A stretch of 64,000 nt of DNA from Paenibacillus sp. yr247 (lineage in GTDB: Bacteria > Bacillota > Bacilli > Paenibacillales > NBRC-103111). Of this stretch, positions 39,113-47,421 are shown piece by piece. The notes under the pieces are model-generated. The model saw only the letters and a list, made by a program, of their open reading frames with translations. It was not told where the DNA came from and did not search any database. Where the stretch lies: positions 34,503-98,502 of the forward strand of contig NZ_FNIF01000018.1 of the NCBI RefSeq assembly GCF_900103825.1, read 5' to 3'. Numbering within the stretch: position 1 is the first letter of the stretch; the number at the start of each line of letters is the position of its first letter. The position numbers and the translations under genes were made by a program.

Positions 39113-39706
39113 TTATTCGCTGCCTTCTTTTTTTAAACGTATTTTCTTTACCAATTTATCTAAACTCCCGCTGATTTCCTCAGCTGTTTGTCGGTAAACC
39201 TCTAAGGAACCTCCATACGGGTCAGATATGTCATAGTCGGGAATCACATGTTCAAGTTTATAAATGCGGCTTCGTTCTTCTATCGTTACTGTTTGCGAAA
39301 GAGCTTGTTTGAGTTCAAGCTCGGTAATGAGCTGCTCCCTTTCCTCAATCGCCTGTAAAATATGAGCATCATCCTCGACATATTCTTTGAGCGTAAAAAT
39401 CTTCTCCATCGCATCAGGAAACCTCTGGATGACTGCACGTTTATGACCCATCGTCATTGTCAAAATGAGATCAGCCCACTTCACTTCTGACTCCTGGATT
39501 GTTAAGGATTGAATGAGCTCCTTGAAGCCCGCTTCTCGCAGAAGCGATGCACTGTTTCGGGAAATAGGACCGCCGGTCACCGCGGATACCCCTGCTGATC
39601 GAACCTCCGCCGCAAGTCCTTCTTGGTGCACCCTGATACGCAGCAAACCTTCTGCTAATGGACTGCGGCACGTATTTCCTGTACAGACAAATAGAATTCG
39701 CAACAT
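39113..39706 (-). CDS. ywlE: Low-molecular-weight protein arginine phosphatase YwlE
   Basis: LMW-PTP-fold phosphatase. The P-loop LFVCTGNTCRSPLAEG has Thr at the position known to favour phosphoarginine in B. subtilis YwlE, and the general-acid loop DISDPYGGS is near the C-terminus. It reverses McsB-type arginine phosphorylation. Its 197 residues are longer than the usual ~150 because of a charged helical insert (about residues 105-145, EDDAHILQAIEEREQLITEL). Three hairpin repeats precede the AGGAGG ribosome binding site. Confidence 0.92.
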   Translation of the reverse strand: MLRILFVCTGNTCRSPLAEGLLRIRVHQEGLAAEVRSAGVSAVTGGPISRNSASLLREAGFKELIQSLTIQESEVKWADLILTMTMGHKRAVIQRFPDAMEKIFTLKEYVEDDAHILQAIEEREQLITELELKQALSQTVTIEERSRIYKLEHVIPDYDISDPYGGSLEVYRQTAEEISGSLDKLVKKIRLKKEGSE

Positions 39707-39716
39707 GAAATCCTCC

Positions 39717-39816
39717 TAAGAGTTTTCTCTAGAAAACTTTCTTCGTAAGCATTGGCTGAGTTTTCTTTAGAAAACTTTCTTCGTAAGCATAGGCTAAGTT
39801 TTCGTCAGAAAACTTC
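39717..39816 (-). repeat. Three tandem hairpin repeats between mntP and ywlE
   Basis: Copies at 39717-39752, 39757-39790 and 39795-39816 (the last lacks the CTTCGTAAGCAT box). The arms are GTTTTC/GAAAAC in all three, with loops TCTA, TTTA and GTCA. Period is 38-40 bp. In gene direction the last copy ends in CTTAGGAGG, the ywlE ribosome binding site. Confidence 0.88.
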
Positions 39817-39832
39817 CTATACTCCTATTATA

Positions 39833-40393
39833 TCATAGCAAAAACTTGATCCCAAACCCGAGCAAAATAAGCCCGCCGAACGCTTCGCCATACTCCCCTA
39901 CCCAGCCGTTAACATGCCTACCAACCAGCAAACCAGCTATGGAAAGCAAGCCGCCAAACAGACCGAAAATAAGCACGGTCAATACTATATCCGTAGCAAA
40001 CATACCGAGGGATACACCCACAGAGAACGAATCTATACTGACACCAAGCGCGAAGATCGTGAGACCCCATAGCGACCTATGATCAAAAGAAATCGCTACT
40101 TCCCCCCGAATCGAACTATACACCATATGCGAACCCAAGAGAATGAGCAAACACCCCCCTGCTGCAGTCGCGACGTTACCAAGAAGCAATGAGACGTATT
40201 GCCCCATAAACATACCCATTAGAGGCATGATAATGTGAAAAATACCAATTATTATGCTAGTTTTCAAAATATCCAACAAACGAATACCCTTCATCCCTAT
40301 GCCAATTCCTAAGGAAAAAGCATCCAGACCAAGAGCAATCGCCATAATAATTATCGTTATCAGCTGCCCTAATTCCACCCCAGATAGAAGCAT
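39833..40393 (-). CDS. mntP: Manganese efflux pump MntP
   Basis: Six-helix membrane protein of 186 residues. The two repeated halves each carry the acidic metal-site motif: ALGLDAFSLGIGIGMKG near the N-terminus and ALGVSIDSFSVGVSLG in the middle. It exports Mn2+. The GGGGGA ribosome binding site is immediately preceded by a strong inverted repeat (40407-40440). It lies between sua5 and ywlE, as in B. subtilis. Confidence 0.93.
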   Translation of the reverse strand: MLLSGVELGQLITIIIMAIALGLDAFSLGIGIGMKGIRLLDILKTSIIIGIFHIIMPLMGMFMGQYVSLLLGNVATAAGGCLLILLGSHMVYSSIRGEVAISFDHRSLWGLTIFALGVSIDSFSVGVSLGMFATDIVLTVLIFGLFGGLLSIAGLLVGRHVNGWVGEYGEAFGGLILLGFGIKFLL

Positions 40394-40406
40394 AGCGCTA
40401 TCCCCC

Positions 40407-40440
40407 TTGTCCGCGTTTCTCTCCCAAGATATGCGGACAA
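40407..40440 (-). promoter_or_regulatory. Inverted repeat in the mntP leader
   Basis: Perfect 8 bp arms TTGTCCGC and GCGGACAA separated by 18 bp, ending one base before the ribosome binding site of mntP. It could be a terminator remnant of sua5, an RNA structure gating mntP translation, or an operator. It does not resemble the yybP-ykoY Mn riboswitch. Confidence 0.45.
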
Positions 40441-40457
40441 ACAGTGAATCATGCTAG

Positions 40458-41525
40458 CTAAACACGTACAAGCCGGTGACCGGCCGCTTTACGCAGACGA
40501 TTCATGATAGCGAGGCCAATCCCAGTCTCGGGACAGCCCTCTGCTGCAATATAATGAATGCCTTCTTGATCAAATTGTCTTAATGCCGCATAAAGCTCCT
40601 GGGCAATCGTTTCCGGTTGAGATAACGATCCGCAGGCAATAACCAAATCAGCATCATAGCGAAAAGCTCTCTCCTCAAAAGTAAGGATACCCGTCGATTC
40701 CCCTCGCGCCTTGGCTGCATTAATATCACTTTGAATCCACGCAACGACCGCTTCTGTATCGTCACCATGTACAATATGCATAAATCCCTTCGGTGCGTAA
40801 TGCGCGTACTTCATTCCCGGAGCACGCGGTGTTTCCGAATCTAGTATCTCTTCCCGCTCTGGCTCATGAATTTGAATGCCTGGAAGCGCCGACTGCAGCT
40901 GCTCCGCCGTAACTCCGCCAGGACGCAAAATGTAAAGTTGACCATCTACAAGCTGGATCACTGTCGACTCGACACCAACTCCGGTTGCACCACCGTCCAC
41001 GATCCCGCCAATTCGGCCATCTAAATCTTCTCGGACATGAGAAGCTAGTGTCGGACTAGGTCTGCCGGAGCTATTCGCACTCGGTGCAGCTATGGGAAGC
41101 TTCGCTTCACGAAGAAGCTGCAAGGCCACCGGATGATCAGGTATACGCACCCCCACCGTCGTAAGACCAGCTGTCACTAACGACGAAATGCCACCTGTCT
41201 TCACAGGCAGCACAAGGGTAAGAGGACCCGGCCAGAAAAACTCCATAAGCTTGCGATGATCCGATGTGACGCTAGCAGGTTCTATTAAGCCTGAGAGCTG
41301 TTCGATATCGGCAATGTGGACAATCAGCGGGTTATCGGAAGGCCTGCCTTTCGCCAAGAAAATTCGTTCCACAGCTGCGGTATTCGTAGCGTCTGCTCCA
41401 AGACCGTATACCGTCTCTGTTGGAAAAGCTACCGTTTCCCCGCGTCGGAGAAGCATCGCAGCTTCAATTATTGGCTCAAACGTCTCGCACCCCAATCCCT
41501 GATCCACTTTCCAGTACTTTGTCAC
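40458..41525 (-). CDS. ywlC: Threonylcarbamoyl-AMP synthase (Sua5/YwlC)
   Basis: Makes threonylcarbamoyl-AMP from threonine, bicarbonate and ATP for the universal t6A37 tRNA modification. The YrdC domain covers about residues 15-210 with GETVAFPTETVYGLGADA, KGRPSDNPLIVHI and APSANSSGRPSPT. The C-terminal Sua5 domain (about 230-355), joined by the APGMKYAHYAP linker, is present, so this is the long form (355 residues). The start is GTG. Confidence 0.95.
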   Translation of the reverse strand: MTKYWKVDQGLGCETFEPIIEAAMLLRRGETVAFPTETVYGLGADATNTAAVERIFLAKGRPSDNPLIVHIADIEQLSGLIEPASVTSDHRKLMEFFWPGPLTLVLPVKTGGISSLVTAGLTTVGVRIPDHPVALQLLREAKLPIAAPSANSSGRPSPTLASHVREDLDGRIGGIVDGGATGVGVESTVIQLVDGQLYILRPGGVTAEQLQSALPGIQIHEPEREEILDSETPRAPGMKYAHYAPKGFMHIVHGDDTEAVVAWIQSDINAAKARGESTGILTFEERAFRYDADLVIACGSLSQPETIAQELYAALRQFDQEGIHYIAAEGCPETGIGLAIMNRLRKAAGHRLVRV

Positions 41526-41558
41526 GCTCTATCATCCTTACTTCAAATAAATTCTATT

Positions 41559-42305
41559 TTAGCTGAACCATGAGGCTATTTTCTTAATCATTTCCCAAAT
41601 GAAGAACTTCACTTGGGGCTGAGTATCAGCAGGTTGAGCCGTTTCTTTCAACTGTGCATCTTTACCCGCAGCGTTCAATTTGTCCGATTTAACCGTTGGG
41701 GCAGCTTTACTGTCTTTAACTGTGGGTGTAGGGGATGTCTTGACCTTCGCATCACCCTCTGTTTTGGCTACGACAGCAGCCGATGCTACCGCTTCACCAG
41801 ATAAGGAATCCACGAAACATAGTGGCGGAAATAAGACGCACCACCAATTTTGGCCTTCACCAGTTCCAATCGTAACGCGCAGCGCTTCGTAATCTCCCGC
41901 TGGGTATACTTCGTTTCCATACATTTTCGTTGGAAAAGGGACTTTACCGAGTTCCACCGCGTGTGAATAGCTGTAACCACGTGCTTCAATCATCTGTCCA
42001 ACAAGCAAATCGAATTCGGGTAAATGAGCAATCACCACGGCTCTTGCTTCTTCTAGCGATTGCGGACCAACGACCCAGTTCTGCATACGAGCAATAATCG
42101 CATCACGAATCTCGCGTTTCAACGCTTGATCCTGCGGCGAATCGGAGTTTGCTAGAATACGTAAGCGAATAGATTCTTCCGGTATAGTAGGCGAAATAAC
42201 CGCCGCATTCGTACGATTCGATTCCCAACAAGTTATCATAACAATAAGTGCAAAAGCTACCAATAATAAGTGCTTAAACGATTGACGCTGCGGTCTTTTT
42301 ACCAT
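41559..42305 (-). CDS. spoIIR: Stage II sporulation protein R
   Basis: Forespore-secreted signalling protein that triggers SpoIIGA to process pro-sigma-E in the mother cell. It has an N-terminal signal/anchor (about residues 12-32) and the conserved block ESIRLRILANSDSPQDQ, then GNEVYPAGDYEALRVTIG and NWWCVLFPPLCFVD. The 248 residues include a low-complexity Lys/Ala/Thr/Pro tail after about 185 that is longer than in B. subtilis. Its position between prmC and sua5 matches B. subtilis. Confidence 0.94.
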   Translation of the reverse strand: MVKRPQRQSFKHLLLVAFALIVMITCWESNRTNAAVISPTIPEESIRLRILANSDSPQDQALKREIRDAIIARMQNWVVGPQSLEEARAVVIAHLPEFDLLVGQMIEARGYSYSHAVELGKVPFPTKMYGNEVYPAGDYEALRVTIGTGEGQNWWCVLFPPLCFVDSLSGEAVASAAVVAKTEGDAKVKTSPTPTVKDSKAAPTVKSDKLNAAGKDAQLKETAQPADTQPQVKFFIWEMIKKIASWFS

Positions 42306-42432
42306 GAGGAAAAGCCCCTTTCCCTTCGCTTCTACTAACCAGTATGGGCAATAAGAGAAGGAGCTAAACCTATTAATCTATTTAAATTTGGGAAAAATGA
42401 TAGAGTTGGGCGAGGGGGAGGGGGAGGGCCCT

Positions 42433-43323
42433 CTACTCACGCACACGGATCGCGATCACGTGGCGATCAATACCCTGGAGATCCGGCACGAACCGGATCT
42501 CGTCCCAGTCAGCGGCGGCGCGCAGCATCGCCGCCACAGCCTCCGCCTGCCGAATGCCAACCTCGAACCCGACCACGGTCGGGATTCGCGGCAGCAGCGG
42601 CAGCTGTGAGATCATCCGGCGGTACAGGTCGAGTCCCTCGACACCGCCGAACAAAGCTGTGTGCGGCTCATAAAGCCGCACCTCCGGCTGAAGCGCCGGC
42701 AGGTCGCCATCAGGGATATACGGTGGGTTCGACACCAGTATATCCGGCGCGATCCGGCGCTCAATGAAGGGCTCGAGAAGGTCGCCCTCGAGCCACTCAA
42801 TCCGCGCAGCCACTCCGTGGCGCTGCGCGTTCAAGCGAGCCATCTCCAGCGCTGCCGCGGAGATGTCGCTGGCCGCCACGCGCCACGCCGGGCGCGCGTG
42901 CGCTACCGTCACCGGGATGGCTCCGCTCCCGGTGCCTACATCCGCAAGCAGCGGCGCACCTTGCGGGAACAGACGTGAGCCCTCGTGGAGCAAAGCTTCC
43001 ACGAGCAGCTCTGTCTCTGGCCGCGGAATCAACACCGCGGGGCTAACCCCAAATGGAAGGCCGAAGAAATCCTGCTCGCCGATAATATACTGCACCGGCT
43101 CACCCGCGGCCTTCCGTTCCACTAGCTGGCGCCATGTCTCCGTCAGCTCCTCAGGCAGCTGTTCCTGCCACCAGCGGAACAACAAATCTGTTCGACTGCA
43201 GCTCAGCAGATGCTGAAGCAGCAATTCCGTGCAGGAACCAGCCTCCGCCACGCCTAGCTTCCCTAAAAAAGAAGAAGCCTCAACAAAGGCTTCTCTTACA
43301 CTCTTAGCAGCAGTCGGCATCAC
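42433..43323 (-). CDS. prmC: Peptide chain release factor N(5)-glutamine methyltransferase PrmC
   Basis: SAM-dependent enzyme that methylates the Gln of the GGQ motif in release factors. SAM-binding motif I is [20 protein letters not shown] and the catalytic motif is NPPY in [13 protein letters not shown]. The length of 296 residues is normal. ATG overlaps the prfA stop (ATGA), so substrate and enzyme genes are translationally coupled. The 3' half of the gene is GC-rich. Confidence 0.96.
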   Translation of the reverse strand: MMPTAAKSVREAFVEASSFLGKLGVAEAGSCTELLLQHLLSCSRTDLLFRWWQEQLPEELTETWRQLVERKAAGEPVQYIIGEQDFFGLPFGVSPAVLIPRPETELLVEALLHEGSRLFPQGAPLLADVGTGSGAIPVTVAHARPAWRVAASDISAAALEMARLNAQRHGVAARIEWLEGDLLEPFIERRIAPDILVSNPPYIPDGDLPALQPEVRLYEPHTALFGGVEGLDLYRRMISQLPLLPRIPTVVGFEVGIRQAEAVAAMLRAAADWDEIRFVPDLQGIDRHVIAIRVRE

Positions 43324-44396
43324 ATCGCCTGCTCCCCGTTATCCAAAGCATCGGACTGCGCTGCAATCGTGAGCGCCGAAACGATCTCTTCCATGTCACC
43401 ATTAAGCACGGTTTCCAATCGATGCAAAGTCAAGCCAATACGGTGATCGGTAATCCGGCTTTGCGGGAAGTTATACGTACGAATCCGCTCGGAACGGTCA
43501 CCCGTACCAACCTTGCTTTTACGCTCGCCCGCATACTTCGCTTCCTCTTCCTCACGCATTTTATCGGAAATACGTGTACGAAGCACGCGCAGCGCTGACT
43601 CTTTATTCGAATTCTGCGATTTCCCATCCTGACAAGTCGCTACGATACCTGTAGGCACGTGCGTCACACGAACAGCGGATTTCGTTGTATTAACAGACTG
43701 ACCACCCGCTCCACTGGAACAGAACGTATCAACGCGAATATCCGCATCATGGATAACAATCTCTACATCTTCCGCTTCCGGCATAACCACTACCGTCGAC
43801 GTTGAGGTATGGATACGTCCACCTGATTCCGTTACAGGAATTCGTTGTACACGGTGCGCTCCACTCTCATATTTCAACTTACTATAGGCACCTTTACCCG
43901 TGATCATGAAAATAATCTCTTTAAACCCACCCAAATCGTTCACAGAAGCATCGAGAATCTCGGTTCTCCAACCTTGCGCATCCGCGTAACGAGTATACAT
44001 ACGGTATAAGTCACCTGCGAACAACGCTGCTTCATCACCGCCAGCAGCTCCGCGAATTTCGACGATTACGTTCTTATCATCATTAGGGTCTTTAGGCATC
44101 ATGAGCATTCTAAGTTGTTCTTCCAACTTGGCGGATTGCTCGCTAAGCTCATCGATCTCCATTTTGACCATTTCACGCATTTCATCGTCCAGCTTTTCAT
44201 TCTGCATCACTTTGGCATCGGCCAGCTGTTCGCTCACACTCTTATATTCGTTATAAGCATCATAAGCTTCTTGAAGATCAGATTGCTCTTTAGAGTATTC
44301 TCTAAGTTTCTTCGTATCACTTGTTACATCTGGGTCACACAGCAGTTCGCTTAATTTTTCATAGCGGTCCACAATGGACTGAAGTCGATCCAACAT
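43320..44396 (-). CDS. prfA: Peptide chain release factor 1
   Basis: Recognises UAA and UAG stop codons and triggers peptide release (358 residues). The GGQ motif is in [18 protein letters not shown], and the stop-codon-reading loop is near [19 protein letters not shown]. It lies upstream of prmC. Confidence 0.97.
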   Translation of the reverse strand: MLDRLQSIVDRYEKLSELLCDPDVTSDTKKLREYSKEQSDLQEAYDAYNEYKSVSEQLADAKVMQNEKLDDEMREMVKMEIDELSEQSAKLEEQLRMLMMPKDPNDDKNVIVEIRGAAGGDEAALFAGDLYRMYTRYADAQGWRTEILDASVNDLGGFKEIIFMITGKGAYSKLKYESGAHRVQRIPVTESGGRIHTSTSTVVVMPEAEDVEIVIHDADIRVDTFCSSGAGGQSVNTTKSAVRVTHVPTGIVATCQDGKSQNSNKESALRVLRTRISDKMREEEEAKYAGERKSKVGTGDRSERIRTYNFPQSRITDHRIGLTLHRLETVLNGDMEEIVSALTIAAQSDALDNGEQAM

Positions 44397-44428
44397 ACAG
44401 GATCACTCCTTTCTTTATTTTTTATTAA

Positions 44429-45529
44429 TTACACATTAAATCGGAAATGCATGACGTCCCCGTCATTCACTACATACTCTTTACCTTCAAGACGCACTTG
44501 ACCTTTTTCCTTGGCACCATTCATCGATCCTGCCGCCGTCAGATCTTCATAAGAAACCACTTCTGCACGAATAAAACCACGTTCGAAATCGGTATGAATA
44601 ACACCAGCCGCTTGAGGAGCTTTCGTTCCCTTGCGAATTGTCCATGCTCTAACTTCCTGCACCCCAGCTGTAAAGTACGTGTACAAGCCGAGTTTTCTAT
44701 AAGCTGCTTTAATCAATCTATTCAAGCCGGACTCTTGAAGTCCCAACTCTTCGAGGAACATCGCTTTTTCTTCTTCTTCCAGTTCAGCAATTTCCGATTC
44801 GACCTTCGCGCTAATCGGCACCACTTCATTGTTTTCCTTCGCCGCGAACTCCTTAACAATTTTCACAAAAGGATTATCCTCGGCCGTAGCTACCTCGTCC
44901 TCACTCACGTTAGCCGCATAGAGCACTGGTTTCATCGTCAGCAAGTGAAGATCACGCACGAGAAGTTTCTCATCATCACTTAACTCCAAACTACGCGCTG
45001 GCATATCGTTATAAAGGGCTTCCTTGATACGTTCCAGACACTCAACCTCTGCTACAACCTTCTTGTCGCCGCCTTTAAGGTTTTTGCGAGAGCGCTCAAT
45101 CTTTTTATCAACAGATTCGATATCTGCCAAAATCAACTCGAGATTAATCGTCTCGATATCGCCAACCGGATCAACTTTACCGGATACATGTGTAATATTA
45201 TCATCCTCAAAACAACGGACTACATGCACAATGGCATCCACTTCACGAATGTGTGCCAGAAATTTATTTCCAAGCCCTTCGCCTTTGCTCGCACCCTTCA
45301 CCAAACCCGCAATATCTACGAATTCGAAGGCAGTCGGGACAATGCTCTTAGGCACAACGATCTCTACCAGCTTCTGCAATCTCTCGTCTGGTACTTCTAC
45401 TACCCCAACATTCGGATCGATCGTACAGAACGGATAATTCGCAGATTCTGCCCCCGCCTGTGTAATTGCATTAAACAATGTCGATTTTCCTACGTTCGGT
45501 AGACCGACGATACCTGCTTTCAAAGCCAT
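44429..45529 (-). CDS. ychF: Redox-regulated ATPase YchF
   Basis: Obg-family P-loop protein that prefers ATP (366 residues). The G1 loop [18 protein letters not shown] is followed by [20 protein letters not shown], a coiled-coil insert in the middle and a C-terminal TGS domain ([20 protein letters not shown]). It associates with ribosomes. In B. subtilis the orthologue (yyaF) lies near oriC, away from prfA, so this neighbourhood differs. Confidence 0.96.
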   Translation of the reverse strand: MALKAGIVGLPNVGKSTLFNAITQAGAESANYPFCTIDPNVGVVEVPDERLQKLVEIVVPKSIVPTAFEFVDIAGLVKGASKGEGLGNKFLAHIREVDAIVHVVRCFEDDNITHVSGKVDPVGDIETINLELILADIESVDKKIERSRKNLKGGDKKVVAEVECLERIKEALYNDMPARSLELSDDEKLLVRDLHLLTMKPVLYAANVSEDEVATAEDNPFVKIVKEFAAKENNEVVPISAKVESEIAELEEEEKAMFLEELGLQESGLNRLIKAAYRKLGLYTYFTAGVQEVRAWTIRKGTKAPQAAGVIHTDFERGFIRAEVVSYEDLTAAGSMNGAKEKGQVRLEGKEYVVNDGDVMHFRFNV

Positions 45530-45607
45530 TGTAGTTACAACTCCTTAATTTTCGAAAATCATCCTTCTTATTATATAGCACTTGGAACTCAAAAAAAAGC
45601 CTGAAGA

Positions 45608-46354
45608 CTATTGATTCGCCTTAGACCTTTTTTCCAATGCTTTTTTAATTTGGGCATCCCGCTTCTCTACGAAGTAAGTTTCGATCTGATTTTTAAGAAT
45701 AAATCCTCTTAATGCGTTGGTTTTCTCTTCCGGAACGTTGATATAACTTGCTCCATAATAGAAGCCCGAATTCAATTTTTCTTTCCGTATAATTTCCATA
45801 GTACATGGCATCGAAAAGCCCAGGTTCAGTTCAACTTCAAGATGAGAATGCTTTTGAATAATTTTTTCAATCATTTCATTATCAACAATCGTAAACCCTA
45901 AGCCGTTGACCGATATATTTTTGATGGAGATACCAATTGGATTATCAAACTGATGTTTATTCCTCTTGTTTAAGTCATGAAGTCCAAACAACAGGCCTTC
46001 GTTAGTCACATCCACACGTGGAAACTCCCGTTTTTCGGTGAACTTTCTCCGATTTTCAGGTGGATTAATAATAATAACCGATCCTTGCTCTTTGGCAACC
46101 ACGGTCGTATCCAAAACAAACAAACCAGATTTCGTATATACCGTCATTTTCACTTTATCGCCGAGCCCAAAAACATCGAATTCCGGCAATTCCACTTCGA
46201 TAATGTCACCTAGCGCATACGTTAATACGCCTGTGGATACGAAATCATTTTTGCTCAGGACAGCCTTACTGTCGATCATAACATCCGCGTCATAGCCTTC
46301 TTTGCTGCCGTAAAACTTCATTCTTTGTTGCCCGCTGCCCAATTTATTCAACAC
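45608..46354 (-). CDS. PilZ-domain c-di-GMP receptor (YcgR/YpfA-like)
   Basis: A protein of up to 248 residues. The N-terminal half resembles the YcgR N-terminal barrel. The PilZ domain starts at about residue 105 with KREFPRVDV (the RxxxR c-di-GMP motif) and continues with KNISVNGLGF (the NxSxxG motif), so c-di-GMP binding is expected. YcgR-like proteins slow flagellar motors. A c-di-GMP-I riboswitch with a terminator lies directly upstream, so both expression and activity would respond to the same ligand. The longest frame begins with GTG 46354, almost on top of GGAAGG; TTG 46342 or ATG 46321 may be the true start. Confidence 0.88.
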   Translation of the reverse strand: MLNKLGSGQQRMKFYGSKEGYDADVMIDSKAVLSKNDFVSTGVLTYALGDIIEVELPEFDVFGLGDKVKMTVYTKSGLFVLDTTVVAKEQGSVIIINPPENRRKFTEKREFPRVDVTNEGLLFGLHDLNKRNKHQFDNPIGISIKNISVNGLGFTIVDNEMIEKIIQKHSHLEVELNLGFSMPCTMEIIRKEKLNSGFYYGASYINVPEEKTNALRGFILKNQIETYFVEKRDAQIKKALEKRSKANQ

Positions 46355-46365
46355 CTTCCGTATAC

Positions 46366-46399
46366 AAAAATAGACTGCTCCGTAGCCCGGAACAGCCTA
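46366..46399 (-). terminator. Expression-platform terminator of the c-di-GMP riboswitch
   Basis: On the minus strand TAGGCTGTTCCG pairs with CGGAGCAGTCTA around a five-base loop and is followed by TTTTT, just before the PilZ gene. Confidence 0.88.
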
Positions 46400-46421
46400 T
46401 TACCTCAATCAAAAATGCATC

Positions 46422-46514
46422 GATATTCGGTAACCAGGCTGTCATAGTTCCGTGGGAACCGTAGACCCTCAGCTTTGCGTCCTTGCCTTTCAGCAAGTTT
46501 GCCATTTTCGAACT
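46422..46514 (-). ncRNA. Cyclic-di-GMP-I (GEMM-I) riboswitch
   Basis: The minus strand carries the conserved blocks GGCAAAC, the GAAA tetraloop, GGACGCAAAGC, GGGTCTACGG, then ATGACAGCCTGGTTACCGAA, in the order and spacing of the GEMM-I aptamer. The terminator at 46366-46399 follows it, so it is a transcriptional switch for the PilZ gene. Whether ligand turns the gene on or off cannot be decided by eye. Confidence 0.92.
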
Positions 46515-46536
46515 GCTGCTATCTCATTACACATGT

Positions 46537-46542
46537 ATTATA
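46537..46542 (-). promoter_or_regulatory. Candidate -10 element upstream of the c-di-GMP riboswitch
   Basis: Perfect TATAAT on the minus strand, about 25 bp before the aptamer. The -35 region is poor, so this may be a weak or alternative-sigma promoter. Confidence 0.4.
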
Positions 46543-46658
46543 GTCATTATGGTCTTAAAGACCTACGAATATCTATCATTATACCTATCGCTGTTCGTAT
46601 TATCAACTAAATCCCTTGCATAGGCGTTCTTTTTGTTGTATGAATGTAGAAAGATTAA

Positions 46659-46780
46659 ATATCCACAACTTTTTAAGTTATCCACAATATTATCCACAGG
46701 TTGTTAACAAACGAATATTTGTTCGATTTTTATGCACATGTGGATAAGATTATTTTAGCGAGGTGTCCCCCTGTGGATGA
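46659..46780. promoter_or_regulatory. DnaA-box cluster upstream of tadA
   Basis: Three perfect TTATCCACA boxes (46678-46686 and 46690-46698 on plus, 46739-46747 on minus) and two with one mismatch (46659-46667 plus, 46772-46780 minus) within 122 bp, next to an AT-rich stretch. The last box overlaps the tadA start codon. There is no dnaA or dnaN gene nearby, so this looks like an auxiliary DnaA-binding cluster rather than oriC. Confidence 0.75.
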
Positions 46781-47231
46781 ACATATCCCCTGGATGAAAG
46801 AAGCCATTCAAGAAGCTCTCAAAGCCGAAGCCATTCGAGAAGTACCCATTGGAGCTGTCGTTGTTCAGCATGGTCAAATTATTGGCCGCGGCTACAATCT
46901 CCGTGAAACAACCCTTGACCCCCTCGCTCATGCTGAGATGATTGCCATTAAGCAAGCGAGTGAGCATCTGCAAGCCTGGCGGCTGCTCGATTGCCAGCTT
47001 TATGTTACGCTTGAACCTTGCCCCATGTGCGCCGGAGCGATTGTCCAAGCACGGATCCCGCAAGTTATTTACGGCACCACCGATCCCAAAGCTGGTTGCG
47101 CGGGAACACTTATGAACTTGCTGCAGGAGGAACGATTCAATCACCGGGTCGATGTCGTAAGCGGCGTTTTGCAGGAAGAATGCGCGACGATGTTGACACA
47201 GTTCTTCCGTAAGCTCCGCGGGAAGGAATAG
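46773..47231 (+). CDS. tadA: tRNA-specific adenosine deaminase TadA
   Basis: Deaminates A34 to inosine in tRNA-Arg(ACG). The zinc site is complete: HAEMIAIK with the catalytic Glu, and EPCPMCAGAIVQARI. The open frame can be read from a TTG at 46701, but that region is the DnaA-box cluster. GTG 46773 with GAGGTG seven bases upstream gives 152 residues, close to the family length. It is one of few plus-strand genes here. In B. subtilis it is also near oriC, to the right of serS. Confidence 0.95.
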   Translation: MDEHIPWMKEAIQEALKAEAIREVPIGAVVVQHGQIIGRGYNLRETTLDPLAHAEMIAIKQASEHLQAWRLLDCQLYVTLEPCPMCAGAIVQARIPQVIYGTTDPKAGCAGTLMNLLQEERFNHRVDVVSGVLQEECATMLTQFFRKLRGKE

Positions 47232-47274
47232 CATTGCATCATGAAAAGCATCGTGATAAAATAAACGATGCCAT

Positions 47275-47348
47275 GCGCCCGTAGCTCAGCAGGATAGAGC
47301 AACAGTTTCCTAAACTGTAGGCCGGATGTTCGAATCATCTCGGGCGCG
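47275..47348 (+). tRNA. tRNA-Arg (anticodon CCT)
   Basis: Complete cloverleaf: acceptor arms GCGCCCG and CGGGCGC, D-arm with AGCTCAGCAGGATAGAGC, anticodon stem ACAGT/ACTGT with loop TTCCTAA, and T-loop TTCGAAT. CCA is not encoded. Confidence 0.96.
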
Positions 47349-47377
47349 TTTTGATCATCTTTGCCGTAAACGTAAAG

Positions 47378-47410
47378 AGCCTACCGTTTTATTACGGGTA
47401 GGCTTTTTTG
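47378..47410 (+). terminator. Intrinsic terminator after tRNA-Arg
   Basis: AGCCTACCGT pairs with ACGGGTAGGCT and is followed by six T on the plus strand. It also lies just past the end of the converging AraC-type gene. Confidence 0.88.
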
Positions 47411-47421
47411 TACAATAAGCG

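Noticed and set aside
39717..39816. CRISPR-like array
   Set aside because: Units repeat every ~40 bp, but repeat and spacer lengths do not fit CRISPR, there are only three units, and no cas genes are present.
42405..42432. G-rich tract after prmC as a possible quadruplex
   Set aside because: A short run of GGGGGAG units; too brief and without context to claim a regulatory quadruplex.
46621..46780. Chromosomal origin oriC
   Set aside because: DnaA boxes are dense, but dnaA, dnaN and rpmH are not adjacent; an auxiliary DnaA-binding cluster explains it better.
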